This document shows, piece by piece, positions 1 to 9,456 of a stretch of 64,000 bases of DNA; the first letter of the stretch is position 1, and each line of letters begins with the position of its first letter. Source of the stretch: Gemmatimonadaceae bacterium (GTDB lineage Bacteria; Gemmatimonadota; Gemmatimonadetes; Gemmatimonadales; Gemmatimonadaceae). The translations under genes were made by a program, and so were the position numbers. Below the pieces are notes generated by a model, which saw nothing but the letters and a program-made list of their open reading frames with translations, made no database searches and was not told the origin of the DNA. The stretch lies in assembly GCA_020846935.1 (NCBI GenBank), contig JADLCY010000006.1, positions 186,001 through 250,000 of the forward strand, written 5' to 3'.

Positions 1-466
1 GCAGCGCGTGGCGGTGATGCACGAGGGGCGCCTCGAACAGCTTGCCGCGCCGCTCGAGGTCTATCGCACGCCGGCCACGCTCTTCACGGCACGGTTTGTC
101 GGCGCGCCGTCGATCAATTGCCTCGTCGGTCACGTCGCCGCCGAAGGCGACCGACAGCGGTTCATCGGACCGATCACCGTGGACGTTTCGTCGCCATTGC
201 TTGCCGATGCCACGCTGGCCCTGCGTCCCGAACAGGTCCGCCTCGTCGCTGCGGAAACCCCATACGCGGCCGTCGTGCTCCTGGTCGAGCCACTGGGCGC
301 GGAGACGATTCTTCACCTGCGACTGCACGGCGGCGCCGAGCTGACCTCGCGCATGGCGGGGCCGCCGTCGGTCGAAGTCGGCGCCCGTGTGCACCTCAGC
401 CTCGATACCGCCGGCGCCCTCGTCTATGATGGCACCGGACGACTGGTGGGGAGGGGGAGGGCGTGA
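1..466 (+). CDS. Sugar ABC transporter ATP-binding protein, C-terminal part (5' end outside window)
   Basis: The reading frame is open from base 2. It encodes the end of a MalK/UgpC-type ATPase: QRVAVMHEGRLEQ is the usual 'D(R)IAVM..G..EQ' step after the nucleotide-binding domain. It continues through GAPSINCL into a TOBE-like regulatory domain with LRPEQVRL. The Walker motifs lie upstream of the window. The stop overlaps the next start (GTGA, 463-466), so it belongs to the sugar-import operon that follows. The protein would energise the two permeases at 1731-4167 at the cytoplasmic face. The family is clear; the substrate is not. Confidence 0.85.
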   Translation, partial: QRVAVMHEGRLEQLAAPLEVYRTPATLFTARFVGAPSINCLVGHVAAEGDRQRFIGPITVDVSSPLLADATLALRPEQVRLVAAETPYAAVVLLVEPLGAETILHLRLHGGAELTSRMAGPPSVEVGARVHLSLDTAGALVYDGTGRLVGRGRA

Positions 467-1734
467 GGCTCGGCGCTGCGCTCGTCGTGGCGGCATGCAT
501 CACCGCATGCCGAGGTGACGGCTCGACCATCGTGCTCCACATGACCTCGTGGCAAACCCCGGCGGAGAACGCCATCGACCTGCCGGCGATCCGCGCGTTC
601 GAGGCCGCACATCCGGGCGTACGTGTCGAGAACGAACCGGTGAGCAATCAGGCCGAGTACCGCGAGAAGGTCATCACGTCGATCGTGTCGGGTGCGCCGC
701 CTGACGTGTTCCTCATGGACAACATCGACGTGCCGGCGTTTGCCGAGGCGCAGGTGGCGCTCGACCTCGCGCCGTTTGCCGCGCGCGTCGGCATCGACCT
801 CGCCGCCTACTACCCAAACGTCCTCAGCATCTTCACGCACGCAGGCCATGTGCAGGCGTTCCCGAAAGGGTTTTCGCCGATGGTCTACTACTACAACCGC
901 GCCCTGTTTGACGCGGCCGGATTGCCGTACCCGCGCGACGGCTGGACCTGGGAAGAGTTCCTCGCGACCGCGCGCGCGCTCACACGCGACACCGATGGGG
1001 ACGGCGCCGTGGATCTATGGGGAACGGCGGTGCTCCGTCCGTTCTATGCGTGGCAGGCCATGATCTGGTCGGCCGGCGGCGATATTCTGCAGCCGGACGG
1101 ACGCTCGGCGAGCGGCGCGCTCGACGGTGCCGCCTCGATCGCCGCGCTCGACTTCCTCACGTCGCTCGTGACCACGCACGCCGTGGCACCGCGCCCGAAT
1201 GCATTTCGCGCGGTCACCGGCAACGAGACGCGCCTGTTCTACAGCGGCCGTCTCGCGCTCCTGCCCAGCGGGCATTGGCTCATCCCGAACATCCGGGCGC
1301 AACTCGCCAACGGACGACTGCAACTCGGCGTGGTGTCGTACCCACGTGCGGCCGGGGCCCGTGTTGCCACGCCGCTGTTCGCGTCCGGTTGGGCGGTGCC
1401 GCGCAACACGCCGCATCGTCGGCTGGCCGTGACCCTGGCGGCCGCGCTGTCCGGTGAGGCGGCGCAGCGCTCGCGGCTCGACGCCGGCCTCGAACTGTCG
1501 GCCATGCCGACCGTGCAGGCCGCGTTTGCCGCCACCGACTCGTCAGGCATCGATGCCGCCTTCGCGCGGCAGGTGGCGACCGGACGGCCTCCGTGGGGCG
1601 CGCGGATCGCCCGCTTTCGCGAGGTGGAGGCGTTGCTCCCGGAGATTCTGGACCGCGTGATCATCGAAGGGCGCCCCGTGGCCGACGTGGCCCGCGAGGT
1701 TGCCCGACGCATCGACCAGGTGCTCGCGCGGTGA
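463..1734 (+). CDS. Carbohydrate ABC transporter substrate-binding lipoprotein
   Basis: This 423-residue protein has the size of extracellular solute-binding family 1 proteins. The N-terminus is a short lipoprotein signal with lipobox ITAC, so Cys16 would be lipidated. Family features include a tryptophan-rich first strand (TSWQTP), a GYPRDGWTWEEF-like region around residue 165 (LPYPRDGWTWEEFLATARAL) and an acidic loop (DTDGDGAVD) common in sugar binders. The GTG start overlaps the upstream stop by 4 bases, and its own stop overlaps the permease start by 4. It would capture an oligosaccharide or sugar and deliver it to the two permeases. The substrate cannot be read from sequence. Confidence 0.88.
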   Translation: MRLGAALVVAACITACRGDGSTIVLHMTSWQTPAENAIDLPAIRAFEAAHPGVRVENEPVSNQAEYREKVITSIVSGAPPDVFLMDNIDVPAFAEAQVALDLAPFAARVGIDLAAYYPNVLSIFTHAGHVQAFPKGFSPMVYYYNRALFDAAGLPYPRDGWTWEEFLATARALTRDTDGDGAVDLWGTAVLRPFYAWQAMIWSAGGDILQPDGRSASGALDGAASIAALDFLTSLVTTHAVAPRPNAFRAVTGNETRLFYSGRLALLPSGHWLIPNIRAQLANGRLQLGVVSYPRAAGARVATPLFASGWAVPRNTPHRRLAVTLAAALSGEAAQRSRLDAGLELSAMPTVQAAFAATDSSGIDAAFARQVATGRPPWGARIARFREVEALLPEILDRVIIEGRPVADVAREVARRIDQVLAR

Positions 1735-3344
1735 TCCCCACCCGTGCGCACGCCGTGAACCTCGCCGTGACCCTGTGCGTGGTCTGGGCCGTGGCGTCCG
1801 CGCTCATCCTCCTGCGAACCACCGCGCGCACCGAGTTTGCGCTCGCGGCGGCCGAGGCACGCGCCGTCGCGGCGTCGGTCGACGCGAGCTGGCAGCCTAC
1901 GCGCACGCCGGTGCGCGCGACGGAAGCCGTCGGTCGCATCGTGCCGGTGGTGCGCACCATGCAGCGGCGGGTTGGTGAGGAGGCGCGGCGCCTTGCGGTC
2001 GAAGACCGTGCGCTCGTGCTCTCCGGCGGGTTCGCCCGGTACGTGAGCGTACCGATCAAGGATGCCGACCAGTGGGACATCGTGGGGGCGGTGGTGCTGC
2101 GGGCCCAATGGTGGCGCGGACTCCTGTGGGGGCTCCTCACGATCGGGGCGACGACCCTGGTGAGTGCGCTGCTTGCCCGGCGCGCGATGCGGCGCGTCGC
2201 CGACTCGCGCGACGTCCCACCGTGGCGCGCCCTCGTCGAGACGAGTGCCGTGCTTTCGGTCGGCATGGCCGTCGTGGCCGTCCTGGCACGGTTTCAGGTC
2301 ACCCGAGCGGAGCTCACCTTGCCGGCGGTCTCGGCGGCCAGCCGCTTCGATCCGCTGGTCCTTTCCCTGCCAAACCATCGTGTGCAGACGGTCGCACTGA
2401 TGCTCGCGTTTGCGGCCACCGTCTGTGTGCTCCATGCGCTGGCGTGGGCCACGTCGTCGCGCCGGCCGGCGGGCGAGCGGCGCGAGGCACTCGCGGCGTG
2501 GGCGTTCCTCGCGCCCAGCGGCCTGCACCTCGCGGTGTTCACCCTCGGGCCGCTCCTGTTCACCGCCTGGCTCTCGTTCCACGACTGGGATCTCCTCGCG
2601 ACGTCGCGGCCGTTCGTCGGGCTGGCCAACTACCGCGAACTGGCCGGCGATCCGCTGTTCTGGCGCGCGTTAGGCAACACGGCGCTCTATTCGCTCTACG
2701 TCCCGGTTACCATGGCGCTCGCCCTCGCCGCGGCGCTGGTGCTGGACCAGCCATTGCGTGGCATGCGCGTGCTGCGGGCCATCGTCTTCCTGCCCACCGT
2801 GATCTCGTACGTGGCGATCGCCATGGTGTGGCAGTGGCTCTATCACGCCGACTACGGACTGCTCAACTACGTCGTGCGTTCGCTTGGTGGTACCGGCGTC
2901 GACTGGCTGGGCGACCCACGCTTTGCGTTGCTCGCGGTGATGATCGTTTCGGCGTGGGTGCAGGTCGGCTACCAGGTCATCGTGTACCTGGCGGGCCTCC
3001 AGGGCATTCCAGCAGGCTTGCACGAAGCAGCGCGGCTCGACGGGGCGAGTGCGTGGAGTCGCTTCCGACACATCACGCTCCCGCTCCTGCGGCCCGTGTC
3101 GCTCTACCTGTTCATCACCGGCATCATCTGGTCGTTTCAGGTGTTCGCGCTCGTATATGTCATGACGGAGGGTGGTCCGGTCCACGCGACCGACGTGCTC
3201 GTCTACCGCATCTACCAGAATGCGTGGGAGTTTCGGCGGATGGGGTACGCGTCGGCGATGAGCTGGGTCCTCTTTGCGATTCTCGTCGTGCTCACCGCGC
3301 TGCAGTGGCGTCTGCTCAACCGCAGGGTCGAACATGCGGCGTGA
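1731..3344 (+). CDS. Sugar ABC transporter permease (MalF-like) with N-terminal sensor-like extension
   Basis: This 537-residue protein starts with GTG overlapping the upstream stop (GTGA). From about residue 252 it is an ordinary MalF/UgpA-type permease: WAFLAPSGLHLAVFTLGPLL, several membrane helices, and the EAA loop EAARLDGASAWSRF near residue 431, which docks the ATPase. The first 250 residues are unusual. They hold one helix (about 10-28), roughly 100 extracytoplasmic residues, and three more hydrophobic segments (about 130-150, 173-190, 220-238). MalF homologues are usually about 300 residues, or about 500 with a different periplasmic insert. The extension may be a fused regulatory or sensor module. 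Confidence 0.85.
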   Translation: MIPTRAHAVNLAVTLCVVWAVASALILLRTTARTEFALAAAEARAVAASVDASWQPTRTPVRATEAVGRIVPVVRTMQRRVGEEARRLAVEDRALVLSGGFARYVSVPIKDADQWDIVGAVVLRAQWWRGLLWGLLTIGATTLVSALLARRAMRRVADSRDVPPWRALVETSAVLSVGMAVVAVLARFQVTRAELTLPAVSAASRFDPLVLSLPNHRVQTVALMLAFAATVCVLHALAWATSSRRPAGERREALAAWAFLAPSGLHLAVFTLGPLLFTAWLSFHDWDLLATSRPFVGLANYRELAGDPLFWRALGNTALYSLYVPVTMALALAAALVLDQPLRGMRVLRAIVFLPTVISYVAIAMVWQWLYHADYGLLNYVVRSLGGTGVDWLGDPRFALLAVMIVSAWVQVGYQVIVYLAGLQGIPAGLHEAARLDGASAWSRFRHITLPLLRPVSLYLFITGIIWSFQVFALVYVMTEGGPVHATDVLVYRIYQNAWEFRRMGYASAMSWVLFAILVVLTALQWRLLNRRVEHAA

Positions 3345-4167
3345 TCTGGCGGGCATGCGCGCACAGCGCGCGATGGGCTACCTCGCGGCGTTCGCCATCG
3401 CCGCGGTGATGCTCATCCCGTTTCTCTGGATGGTGTCGACCTCGCTGATGGGCGAGTTCGAGGTGCTGCAGTACCCGCCGCCACTCGTTCCCGCATCACC
3501 GCAGTGGCGCAACTTTCCCGAAGCGCTCACCACGCTGCCCTTCGCCCGCTTCTTCCTCAACTCGTCGATCGTGGCGCTGTTCACGGTCACCGGCCAGGTG
3601 ATCACCGGCGCGTGCGGCGGGTACGCGCTGGCGCGGTTCCGGTTCGCCGGCGAGCGTGCGGTGTTTGCGGCCTACCTCGGCGCGCTCATGATTCCCGGCA
3701 TCGTCCTGCTCATTCCACGGTTTCTGCTCGTGGATGCACTGGGCGGCGTGGACACCATGGCCGGGCTCGTGTCCACGGAGCTCGTGTCACTCTGGGGCGT
3801 GTTCATGATGCGGCAGTTCTTCGTGACCATGCCGCGTGAGACCGAGGACGCCGCGCGCATCGACGGCGCGTCGGAGTGGACCATCTTCTGGCGGATTGCG
3901 GTCCCGCTGGCGCGTCCCGCGCTCGCAACCTTTGGCCTGTTCGCCTTCATCGATGCGTGGAAGGCCTTTCTCTGGCCCCTGGTGATCACGCGATCGATGG
4001 GGCTCCGGACCGTGGAGGTGGGCATCGCGTCGTTTCACGGTCTGTACTACGCCAACTGGCCGTACCAGATGGCCGCCGCCGTGACCGCGTTGCTCCCGGT
4101 GATGGCCGTCTTCCTCCTGACCCAGCGCTACGTCACACGCGGGATCCAGCTGACCGGTCTGCGCTGA
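3334..4167 (+). CDS. Sugar ABC transporter permease (MalG-like)
   Basis: The second permease half has 277 residues from ATG 3334, which overlaps the upstream gene by 11 bases; an in-frame ATG at 3355 is possible. It has the MalG pattern: an N-terminal helix (AVMLIPFLWMVSTSL), a core of hydrophobic segments, and an EAA loop EDAARIDGASEWTIFW near residue 170 for coupling to the ATPase. It would pair with the preceding permease to form the membrane channel. It is the last gene of the transporter run. A glycoside hydrolase, which often accompanies such loci, is not seen downstream. Confidence 0.9.
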   Translation: MRRDLAGMRAQRAMGYLAAFAIAAVMLIPFLWMVSTSLMGEFEVLQYPPPLVPASPQWRNFPEALTTLPFARFFLNSSIVALFTVTGQVITGACGGYALARFRFAGERAVFAAYLGALMIPGIVLLIPRFLLVDALGGVDTMAGLVSTELVSLWGVFMMRQFFVTMPRETEDAARIDGASEWTIFWRIAVPLARPALATFGLFAFIDAWKAFLWPLVITRSMGLRTVEVGIASFHGLYYANWPYQMAAAVTALLPVMAVFLLTQRYVTRGIQLTGLR

Positions 4168-4197
4168 TTCGAGCTCACGCGGCGCGCGAGTTTGTTA

Positions 4198-4229
4198 CCC
4201 GGCGCCGGGCTCATCGGTCAGCATGACCG
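4198..4229. other. Two adjacent inverted repeats in the intergenic space
   Basis: A perfect 12-base palindrome CCCGGCGCCGGG (4198-4209) is followed at once by CGGTCA-GCA-TGACCG (4215-4229). Both lie in the 126-base gap between the transporter operon and the kinase operon. No T-run follows, so this is not a standard terminator. It could be an operator or a hairpin at the mRNA end. Confidence 0.35.
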
Positions 4230-4293
4230 GGGGCACCGCGCACGCGCGTGAACGCCGCGAGACGGGCCCCTTCAAACACCACGGGGATCGGTC

Positions 4294-5835
4294 ATGTCAG
4301 CAACACAACTCGAAGTCGCTGCCGCTCCGCTCACGCTGCTGGCGGACGTGGCCGCGCGGCTGAACACCGAGCACGAGATCGTGCGCAAGGCGACCGACGT
4401 GCTCGAGTGCGTCGTACGCTCGACCGGCGCCGCGGAGTGCAGTCTCTGGCTCGTGACGCCGCAGGGGCTGGTGTGCGCGGCGCGTGCGGGAAAGTCGGGG
4501 GTCGCCGCCGCGCAGGTCTCCGAGGGCATGGAGGGCGGAGGTCGGGATGGCCTGCTGGTGCGCCGACTCGTGGCGGGCGCCAGTCGCATGGGCGCGCTGG
4601 CACTCCGCACGGAGGGTCCGGTGCCCTCCGAGGTCGGCGTGGCCTTTGGCGTCGTGGCCAACATGCTCGCCCCGGTGCTCGGGTGGGCGGAGCGCACGCG
4701 GGAGCTCGAGGGCGAGGTGGCGCGTCACACCCGGGCCGCCGACGAGGAACGTCGCTTCATCCACCAGGTGGTCGACTCGCTGCCGGTGAGTCTGTACGTC
4801 ATCGATCGCGCCTACCGCGTCTCGGTCTGGAACCGCGGCCGCGAAAGCGGCTCGCAGGGCGTGCGCCGCGACCTCGCGTTAGGCAAGACCATCTTCGAGA
4901 TCCTGCACCGGGCCCCGGCCGAGAAGCTCCGCCGGGAGTTCGACGAGGTGTTCCGCACCGCGCGCATCCAGCAGTACCACCTGGAGACGAAGGCGACCGG
5001 TGAGCCGCGGACCTATCGCATCACCAAGATCCCCATGCAGCTCGTCGAGGGCGAGCCGCCGACGCACGTGATCACGATCGGCGAGGACGTCACCGATTTC
5101 TCGGCGAGCCAGGAGCGCTTCGCGCAGTCAGAGAAGCTGGCGGCGATGGGACAGCTCGCGGCGGGTGTCATGCACGAGGTCAACAACCCGCTCGCCACGA
5201 TCACGGCGTGCGCGGACAGTCTCGGGGCGCGGTTCGATGACCTCGCGGAAGAAGGCGTGCGCGTACCGGGCGCGGCGCGCGACACGCTGGGAATCATCCA
5301 GAGCGAGGTCGCTCGCTGCAAGACGATCGTCGGGTCGCTGCTCGACTTCGCACGCCCCGTGTCGAAGGACAAGGCGATGACCGACGTCAATGCGGTCGTC
5401 GAGCAGGCGTTGTCGCTCCTCCGCCACCAGCAGCAGTTCAAGCGACTGCAGATGCAGTCGTTCCTGGACCAGGATCTCCCGCGGATCATGGCCTCGTCTG
5501 AACAGCTGCTCCAGGTGTTCATCGCCATGCTGCAGAACGCGGCCGACGCGACGGAACACGACGGATCAATAACCGTGCGCACGCGGCGAGGCCCGTCGAC
5601 GCACGAGGCCGTGATCGCCGAGGTGATCGATGAAGGTCGCGGCATCGCTCGCAGCGACCTGCAACACATCTTCGAACCGTTCTACACCACCAAGGAACCC
5701 GGTCGGGGCACCGGCCTCGGGCTCTCCATCTGCTACTCCATCGTGACCGGCCATGGTGGTCGGATCGAGGTTGACAGCGCCGTCGGCGCTGGCAGCACGT
5801 TCCGGTTGCTCCTGCCGGAAGGGATCCCCACATGA
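4294..5835 (+). CDS. Cytoplasmic NtrB-like sensor histidine kinase (GAF-PAS-HisKA-HATPase)
   Basis: This 513-residue protein shows no membrane helix. Residues 10-150 look like a GAF domain and about 160-275 like a PAS domain (VVDSLPVSLYVIDRAYRVSV). The phosphoacceptor helix reads GVMHEVNNPLATI with His294, a form typical of NtrB/AtoS kinases. The ATPase domain has an N-box (LQNAADAT), DEGRGIARSDLQHIF, FEPFYTTKEPGRGTGLGLS and a closing GGRIEV. Its stop overlaps the Fis-type gene (ATGA), which in turn overlaps an OmpR-type regulator, so the three are translationally coupled. The input signal is unknown but would be intracellular. Confidence 0.88.
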   Translation: MSATQLEVAAAPLTLLADVAARLNTEHEIVRKATDVLECVVRSTGAAECSLWLVTPQGLVCAARAGKSGVAAAQVSEGMEGGGRDGLLVRRLVAGASRMGALALRTEGPVPSEVGVAFGVVANMLAPVLGWAERTRELEGEVARHTRAADEERRFIHQVVDSLPVSLYVIDRAYRVSVWNRGRESGSQGVRRDLALGKTIFEILHRAPAEKLRREFDEVFRTARIQQYHLETKATGEPRTYRITKIPMQLVEGEPPTHVITIGEDVTDFSASQERFAQSEKLAAMGQLAAGVMHEVNNPLATITACADSLGARFDDLAEEGVRVPGAARDTLGIIQSEVARCKTIVGSLLDFARPVSKDKAMTDVNAVVEQALSLLRHQQQFKRLQMQSFLDQDLPRIMASSEQLLQVFIAMLQNAADATEHDGSITVRTRRGPSTHEAVIAEVIDEGRGIARSDLQHIFEPFYTTKEPGRGTGLGLSICYSIVTGHGGRIEVDSAVGAGSTFRLLLPEGIPT

Positions 5836-6088
5836 CCGACTCTCACGTGCTCGACACCACCACACTCTCCGACGCCTTCGCCGGCCGCCACGAGGCGGAG
5901 TCTCACCTCGTCGCCAACGTTCCCACGCTCGAGGAACTCGAGCGGGTCCACATCCGCTACGTGCTCGAGCGCGTCCGGTGGCACCAGGGTCGCGCCGCCG
6001 CCGTTCTCGGGATATCCTCCAAGACGCTGTACCGGAAGATCCGCCAGTACGGCTTCAAGCGTCCCCACGGGGTCCCTAACGAGCAACG

Positions 6089-6092
<4 letters not shown>
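5832..6092 (+). CDS. Stand-alone Fis-type helix-turn-helix DNA-binding protein
   Basis: This 86-residue protein has a C-terminal half (ELERVHIRYVLERVRWHQG, then a turn and VLGISSKTLYRKIRQYG) that matches the Fis-type HTH normally found at the end of NtrC-family activators. The first 35 residues have no recognisable receiver or AAA+ domain. It overlaps both neighbours by 4 bases (ATGA at 5832 and at 6089), so it is made together with the NtrB-like kinase and the OmpR-like regulator. It could act as a detached DNA-binding partner of the kinase system. Its promoter class and partner are unknown. Confidence 0.8.
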
Positions 6093-6754
<662 letters not shown>

Positions 6755-6760
6755 GGCCGA

Positions 6761-6793
6761 CGAAGAACGGCGCGATCGGTTCTTCGATCGCGC
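6761..6793 (+). promoter_or_regulatory. Two overlapping, mutually exclusive hairpins after the response regulator
   Basis: CGAAGAAC (6761-6768) can pair with GTTCTTCG (6779-6786). GCGCGATCG (6770-6778) can pair with CGATCGCGC (6785-6793). The arms interlock, so only one stem can form at a time. The element begins 7 bases after the regulator stop and lies about 200 bases before the next kinase. No T-run follows. It may be an RNA switch, a processing site or a compound operator. Confidence 0.5.
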
Positions 6794-6882
6794 TGCGATG
6801 ACGAGGCCCTGGGTGGCTCGGACACACCCAGAGGATCAACGGATCGCGAGAGGAGAGGCGTGCCGCTCTGGCCCGCCTTTCG

Positions 6883-6888
6883 TATGTT
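6883..6888 (+). promoter_or_regulatory. Possible -10 element TATGTT before the HAMP kinase
   Basis: TATGTT fits the TAnnnT form seen at better-supported promoters in this window, but no TTG -35 lies 17 bases upstream. It would give a leader of about 105 bases before the GTG at 6998. Confidence 0.25.
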
Positions 6889-6997
6889 CCGGGGGCAGGG
6901 AAGGGGCGGAGCCAGGTGCTCCTCAGTGTACGGACGCCCCGCCGCTGACCTGGCCCCCCGACCTGCGCCATCGGACCACCCCTCGATCCATCCAGTC

Positions 6998-8491
6998 GTG
7001 TCCTCAGTCCGCAGCCGCCTCGCCAATCGATTCGCCGTGCTGGTGCTCGCGGCGGTGGCGATCTTTGCGGGGACGGTGTACACCGCGCGGCGGACGGGGG
7101 CCTACTCGGAACTCGAGCGCCACGCACGACAGCGAGCCGAGCTGACGCTCCACATGTTCCGGCAGGCGGGTGCGTCGCAGTTCTCCGTGGGTGAGGGCGT
7201 GAATCGCACCAGCTTCCTGCGGTACTCGCTGGATGCGATTCCGGGATACCTCGTCGTCTACTCCGCGGACGGCAACCGCGACTACGCGTCAGCCTCGGTT
7301 CGCGCGCTGTCGGCGTATCTCCAGGGTGAAGAGATCACGGAACTTGCCCGTGCCGATTTCACGGCCTTCGAGGGCTACGTGAACGAGGCTCGTGCGACGC
7401 TCTCCGCCGTCCGCTTCTCCATACGAAACGACGCCGGCGTGCTCGTGGCGCTGCGCGACCCCTCCGGGCGAGTGGTCGTTGCGGGGATCTCGGAGAAGGA
7501 GTCCAACACCTCGTGGCGCGAAATCCTGGGAAGCGCCCTGGTCGCGCTGCCCTTCATCGTGCTCATCGCCGTCGTGGGCGCCTACTTGCTCGCCGGCAAC
7601 GTCCTCGAGCCGGTGGACCGCATCCGACGCGAGGTGGAGGCGATCACTGACGGGCGCAGTCTGCACAAGCGCGTGGCGGTCGAGGTCGACGAGGAGATGT
7701 CGCGGCTGACCACCACGCTCAACGCCATGCTCAGCCGCCTCGAGACGTCGTTCGGTGGCCTCCGCCGCTTTACGGCCGACGCCAGCCACGAGCTGAAGAC
7801 CCCGCTGGCGGTGCTTCGCGCGGATGTCGAGCGCGCGATGAGCGCCCCTTCGCATTCCACCGAGCAGCTCGTGGCGCTGGAGGAAGCGCTCGCGGAGACC
7901 GCGCGGATGACCGCTCTGGTGGATTCGCTGCTCACCCTGGCGCGCGCGGATGAGGGCCGGTTCGACCTGTTCCGGGAATCCGTCGACCTTCGGAGCATCG
8001 CGCAGGAGGTCTACGAAACGGGCCTCATCCTGGGCGAGCCCGGCGAAATCAATGTCGCCATGCCCGAGGTCCAAGACATTACGGTGCAGGGAGATCGCAT
8101 GCGTCTCCGCCAGTTGTACTTGAACCTCGTGGAGAACGCGATCAAGTACACGCCGAAGGGTGGCACGGTGACGCTGTCCCTCAAGCGTGAAGGCGACGCC
8201 GCACACTTTTCCGTCAAGGACAGTGGCATCGGGATCGCCGCGGCCGACCTGCCCCACATCTTCGAGCGATTCTGGCGCGCCGATCGCGCGCGCTCGCGCA
8301 TGGCCGAACGTGGCGGGAACGGGCTCGGCCTCGCGATCTGCCAATGGATCGCCCAGGCGCACGGCGGCACGCTGACCGTGCAGTCGCGCCTGCATCGCGG
8401 GAGCACGTTCACGGCGACGATCCCGATCGGGCACGCGACGCCGGCGCTGGCCACCGTGGAGCCGGAAGTGGCGGGCGACGCCGTCCGCTGA
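6998..8491 (+). CDS. Membrane sensor histidine kinase (HAMP-HisKA-HATPase)
   Basis: From GTG 6998 the protein has 497 residues and begins with a short cationic stretch and a helix (FAVLVLAAVAIFAGTVY). I prefer this start because the upstream in-frame codons encode proline-rich sequence unlike a kinase. A periplasmic region of about 150 residues precedes the second helix (about 178-200). HAMP follows (NVLEPVDRIRREVEAIT), then the His box FTADASHELKTPL with His264, an N-box (NLVENAIKYTPKGG), and DSGIGI, FERFWRADRA and GNGLGLAI. It is the classical partner type for the OmpR-like regulator at 6089. The hairpin pair at 6761-6793 lies between them. Confidence 0.88.
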   Translation: MSSVRSRLANRFAVLVLAAVAIFAGTVYTARRTGAYSELERHARQRAELTLHMFRQAGASQFSVGEGVNRTSFLRYSLDAIPGYLVVYSADGNRDYASASVRALSAYLQGEEITELARADFTAFEGYVNEARATLSAVRFSIRNDAGVLVALRDPSGRVVVAGISEKESNTSWREILGSALVALPFIVLIAVVGAYLLAGNVLEPVDRIRREVEAITDGRSLHKRVAVEVDEEMSRLTTTLNAMLSRLETSFGGLRRFTADASHELKTPLAVLRADVERAMSAPSHSTEQLVALEEALAETARMTALVDSLLTLARADEGRFDLFRESVDLRSIAQEVYETGLILGEPGEINVAMPEVQDITVQGDRMRLRQLYLNLVENAIKYTPKGGTVTLSLKREGDAAHFSVKDSGIGIAAADLPHIFERFWRADRARSRMAERGGNGLGLAICQWIAQAHGGTLTVQSRLHRGSTFTATIPIGHATPALATVEPEVAGDAVR

Positions 8492-8642
8492 GGGGGCAGG
8501 GGCCAGGCGAGCCCGGCCGCCCGCTGCCTAACGTGAACGTCGGATCCCCTCGGCAGCCACGGTTCATCGCTTCCGGCCGCGAGCCGGCCCTTCCGTAATG
8601 CAAACTTAATCGCCACGATATTCCGCGATCATGCGCGCGAGG

Positions 8643-8648
8643 TAGAAT
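8643..8648 (+). promoter_or_regulatory. Probable -10 element TAGAAT for the tonB-exbBD operon
   Basis: TAGAAT is close to the consensus -10 and lies 50 bases before the chosen tonB start (8698). No TTG -35 is visible at 17 bases; TTCCGC (8621-8626) at 16 bases is the nearest candidate. Confidence 0.45.
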
Positions 8649-8697
8649 CGTGCGCACCAGAGTCCCCTGTCCCTCAAAGACGAGGTCTTGCACGACG

Positions 8698-9423
8698 ATG
8701 CCGATGTTTTCCAACCTGGTCGAGTCGAAACGCAAGAAACAGCGGAGTGTGGGCGGTACCCTGGCTTCTTTCGTGCTGCACGCCGTGATGATCTCGGGTG
8801 CGGTGTGGGCCACGCAGCGTGCTGCGGTGGCGTTCGAGAAGCCAAAGCAGGAGAAGGTGGATTTCGTCGAGGTCAAGAAGGACGAGCCGCCTCCGCCGAA
8901 GGACGAGCCGCCGCCACCGCCGCCTGATGTCGTTGCGGCTCCGCCCCCGCCGAAAGGCTTCCAGGTCCTGACCGCTCCGGTCGAGATCCCCGACGTGCTT
9001 CCCGACATCGACCTGTCCAAGAAGATGACGGACGAGGCCGACTTCTCCGGCAAGGGCGTTGCGGGTGGACGCGCGACCGGGGTCGAGGGTGGCAAGCCGG
9101 CGCCCATCCAACAAGCGGATCAGCCGTTCTTCGAGTTCCAGGTGGAGAAGCCGGTGACGGCGCTCCCCGGGAGCCCGCCGCCCCGCTACCCGGACATCCT
9201 CCGGCAGGCCGGCGTCGAGGGTGAAGTCCTCGCCCAGTTCGTCGTGGACACGACGGGCCGCGCGGAGATGTCGTCCTTCAAGGTGCTCAAGACCTCGCAC
9301 GACCTGTTCGGGACCGCGGTCAAGAACGCGCTTCCCGCCATGCGCTTCATCCCTGCCGAGGTGGGCGGCCGCAAGGTGCGTCAGCTCGTGCAGCAACCCT
9401 TCTCGTTCGGCATCGCCAAGTAA
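8698..9423 (+). CDS. tonB: Energy transducer TonB
   Basis: From ATG 8698 the protein has 241 residues (an ATG at 8704 is also possible). A basic N-terminus precedes one membrane helix (about 18-40), which carries a His in SFVLHAVM as TonB proteins do. A charged Pro/Lys/Glu spacer follows (KDEPPPPKDEPPPPPPD), and the C-terminal domain contains PRYPDILRQAGVEGEVLAQF and a late AMRFIPAEVGGRKV. It would transmit proton-motive force from ExbB/ExbD to outer-membrane receptors. It leads an operon with one ExbB and two ExbD genes. Confidence 0.92.
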   Translation: MPMFSNLVESKRKKQRSVGGTLASFVLHAVMISGAVWATQRAAVAFEKPKQEKVDFVEVKKDEPPPPKDEPPPPPPDVVAAPPPPKGFQVLTAPVEIPDVLPDIDLSKKMTDEADFSGKGVAGGRATGVEGGKPAPIQQADQPFFEFQVEKPVTALPGSPPPRYPDILRQAGVEGEVLAQFVVDTTGRAEMSSFKVLKTSHDLFGTAVKNALPAMRFIPAEVGGRKVRQLVQQPFSFGIAK

Positions 9424-9456
9424 GTCCCCTCCCTCACCCCGCGGAGTTCCCGACGT

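Noticed and set aside
1239-2582. 447-codon minus-strand open frame over the binding protein and permease
   Set aside because: Same reasoning: shadow of well-supported plus-strand genes, with no recognisable motif.
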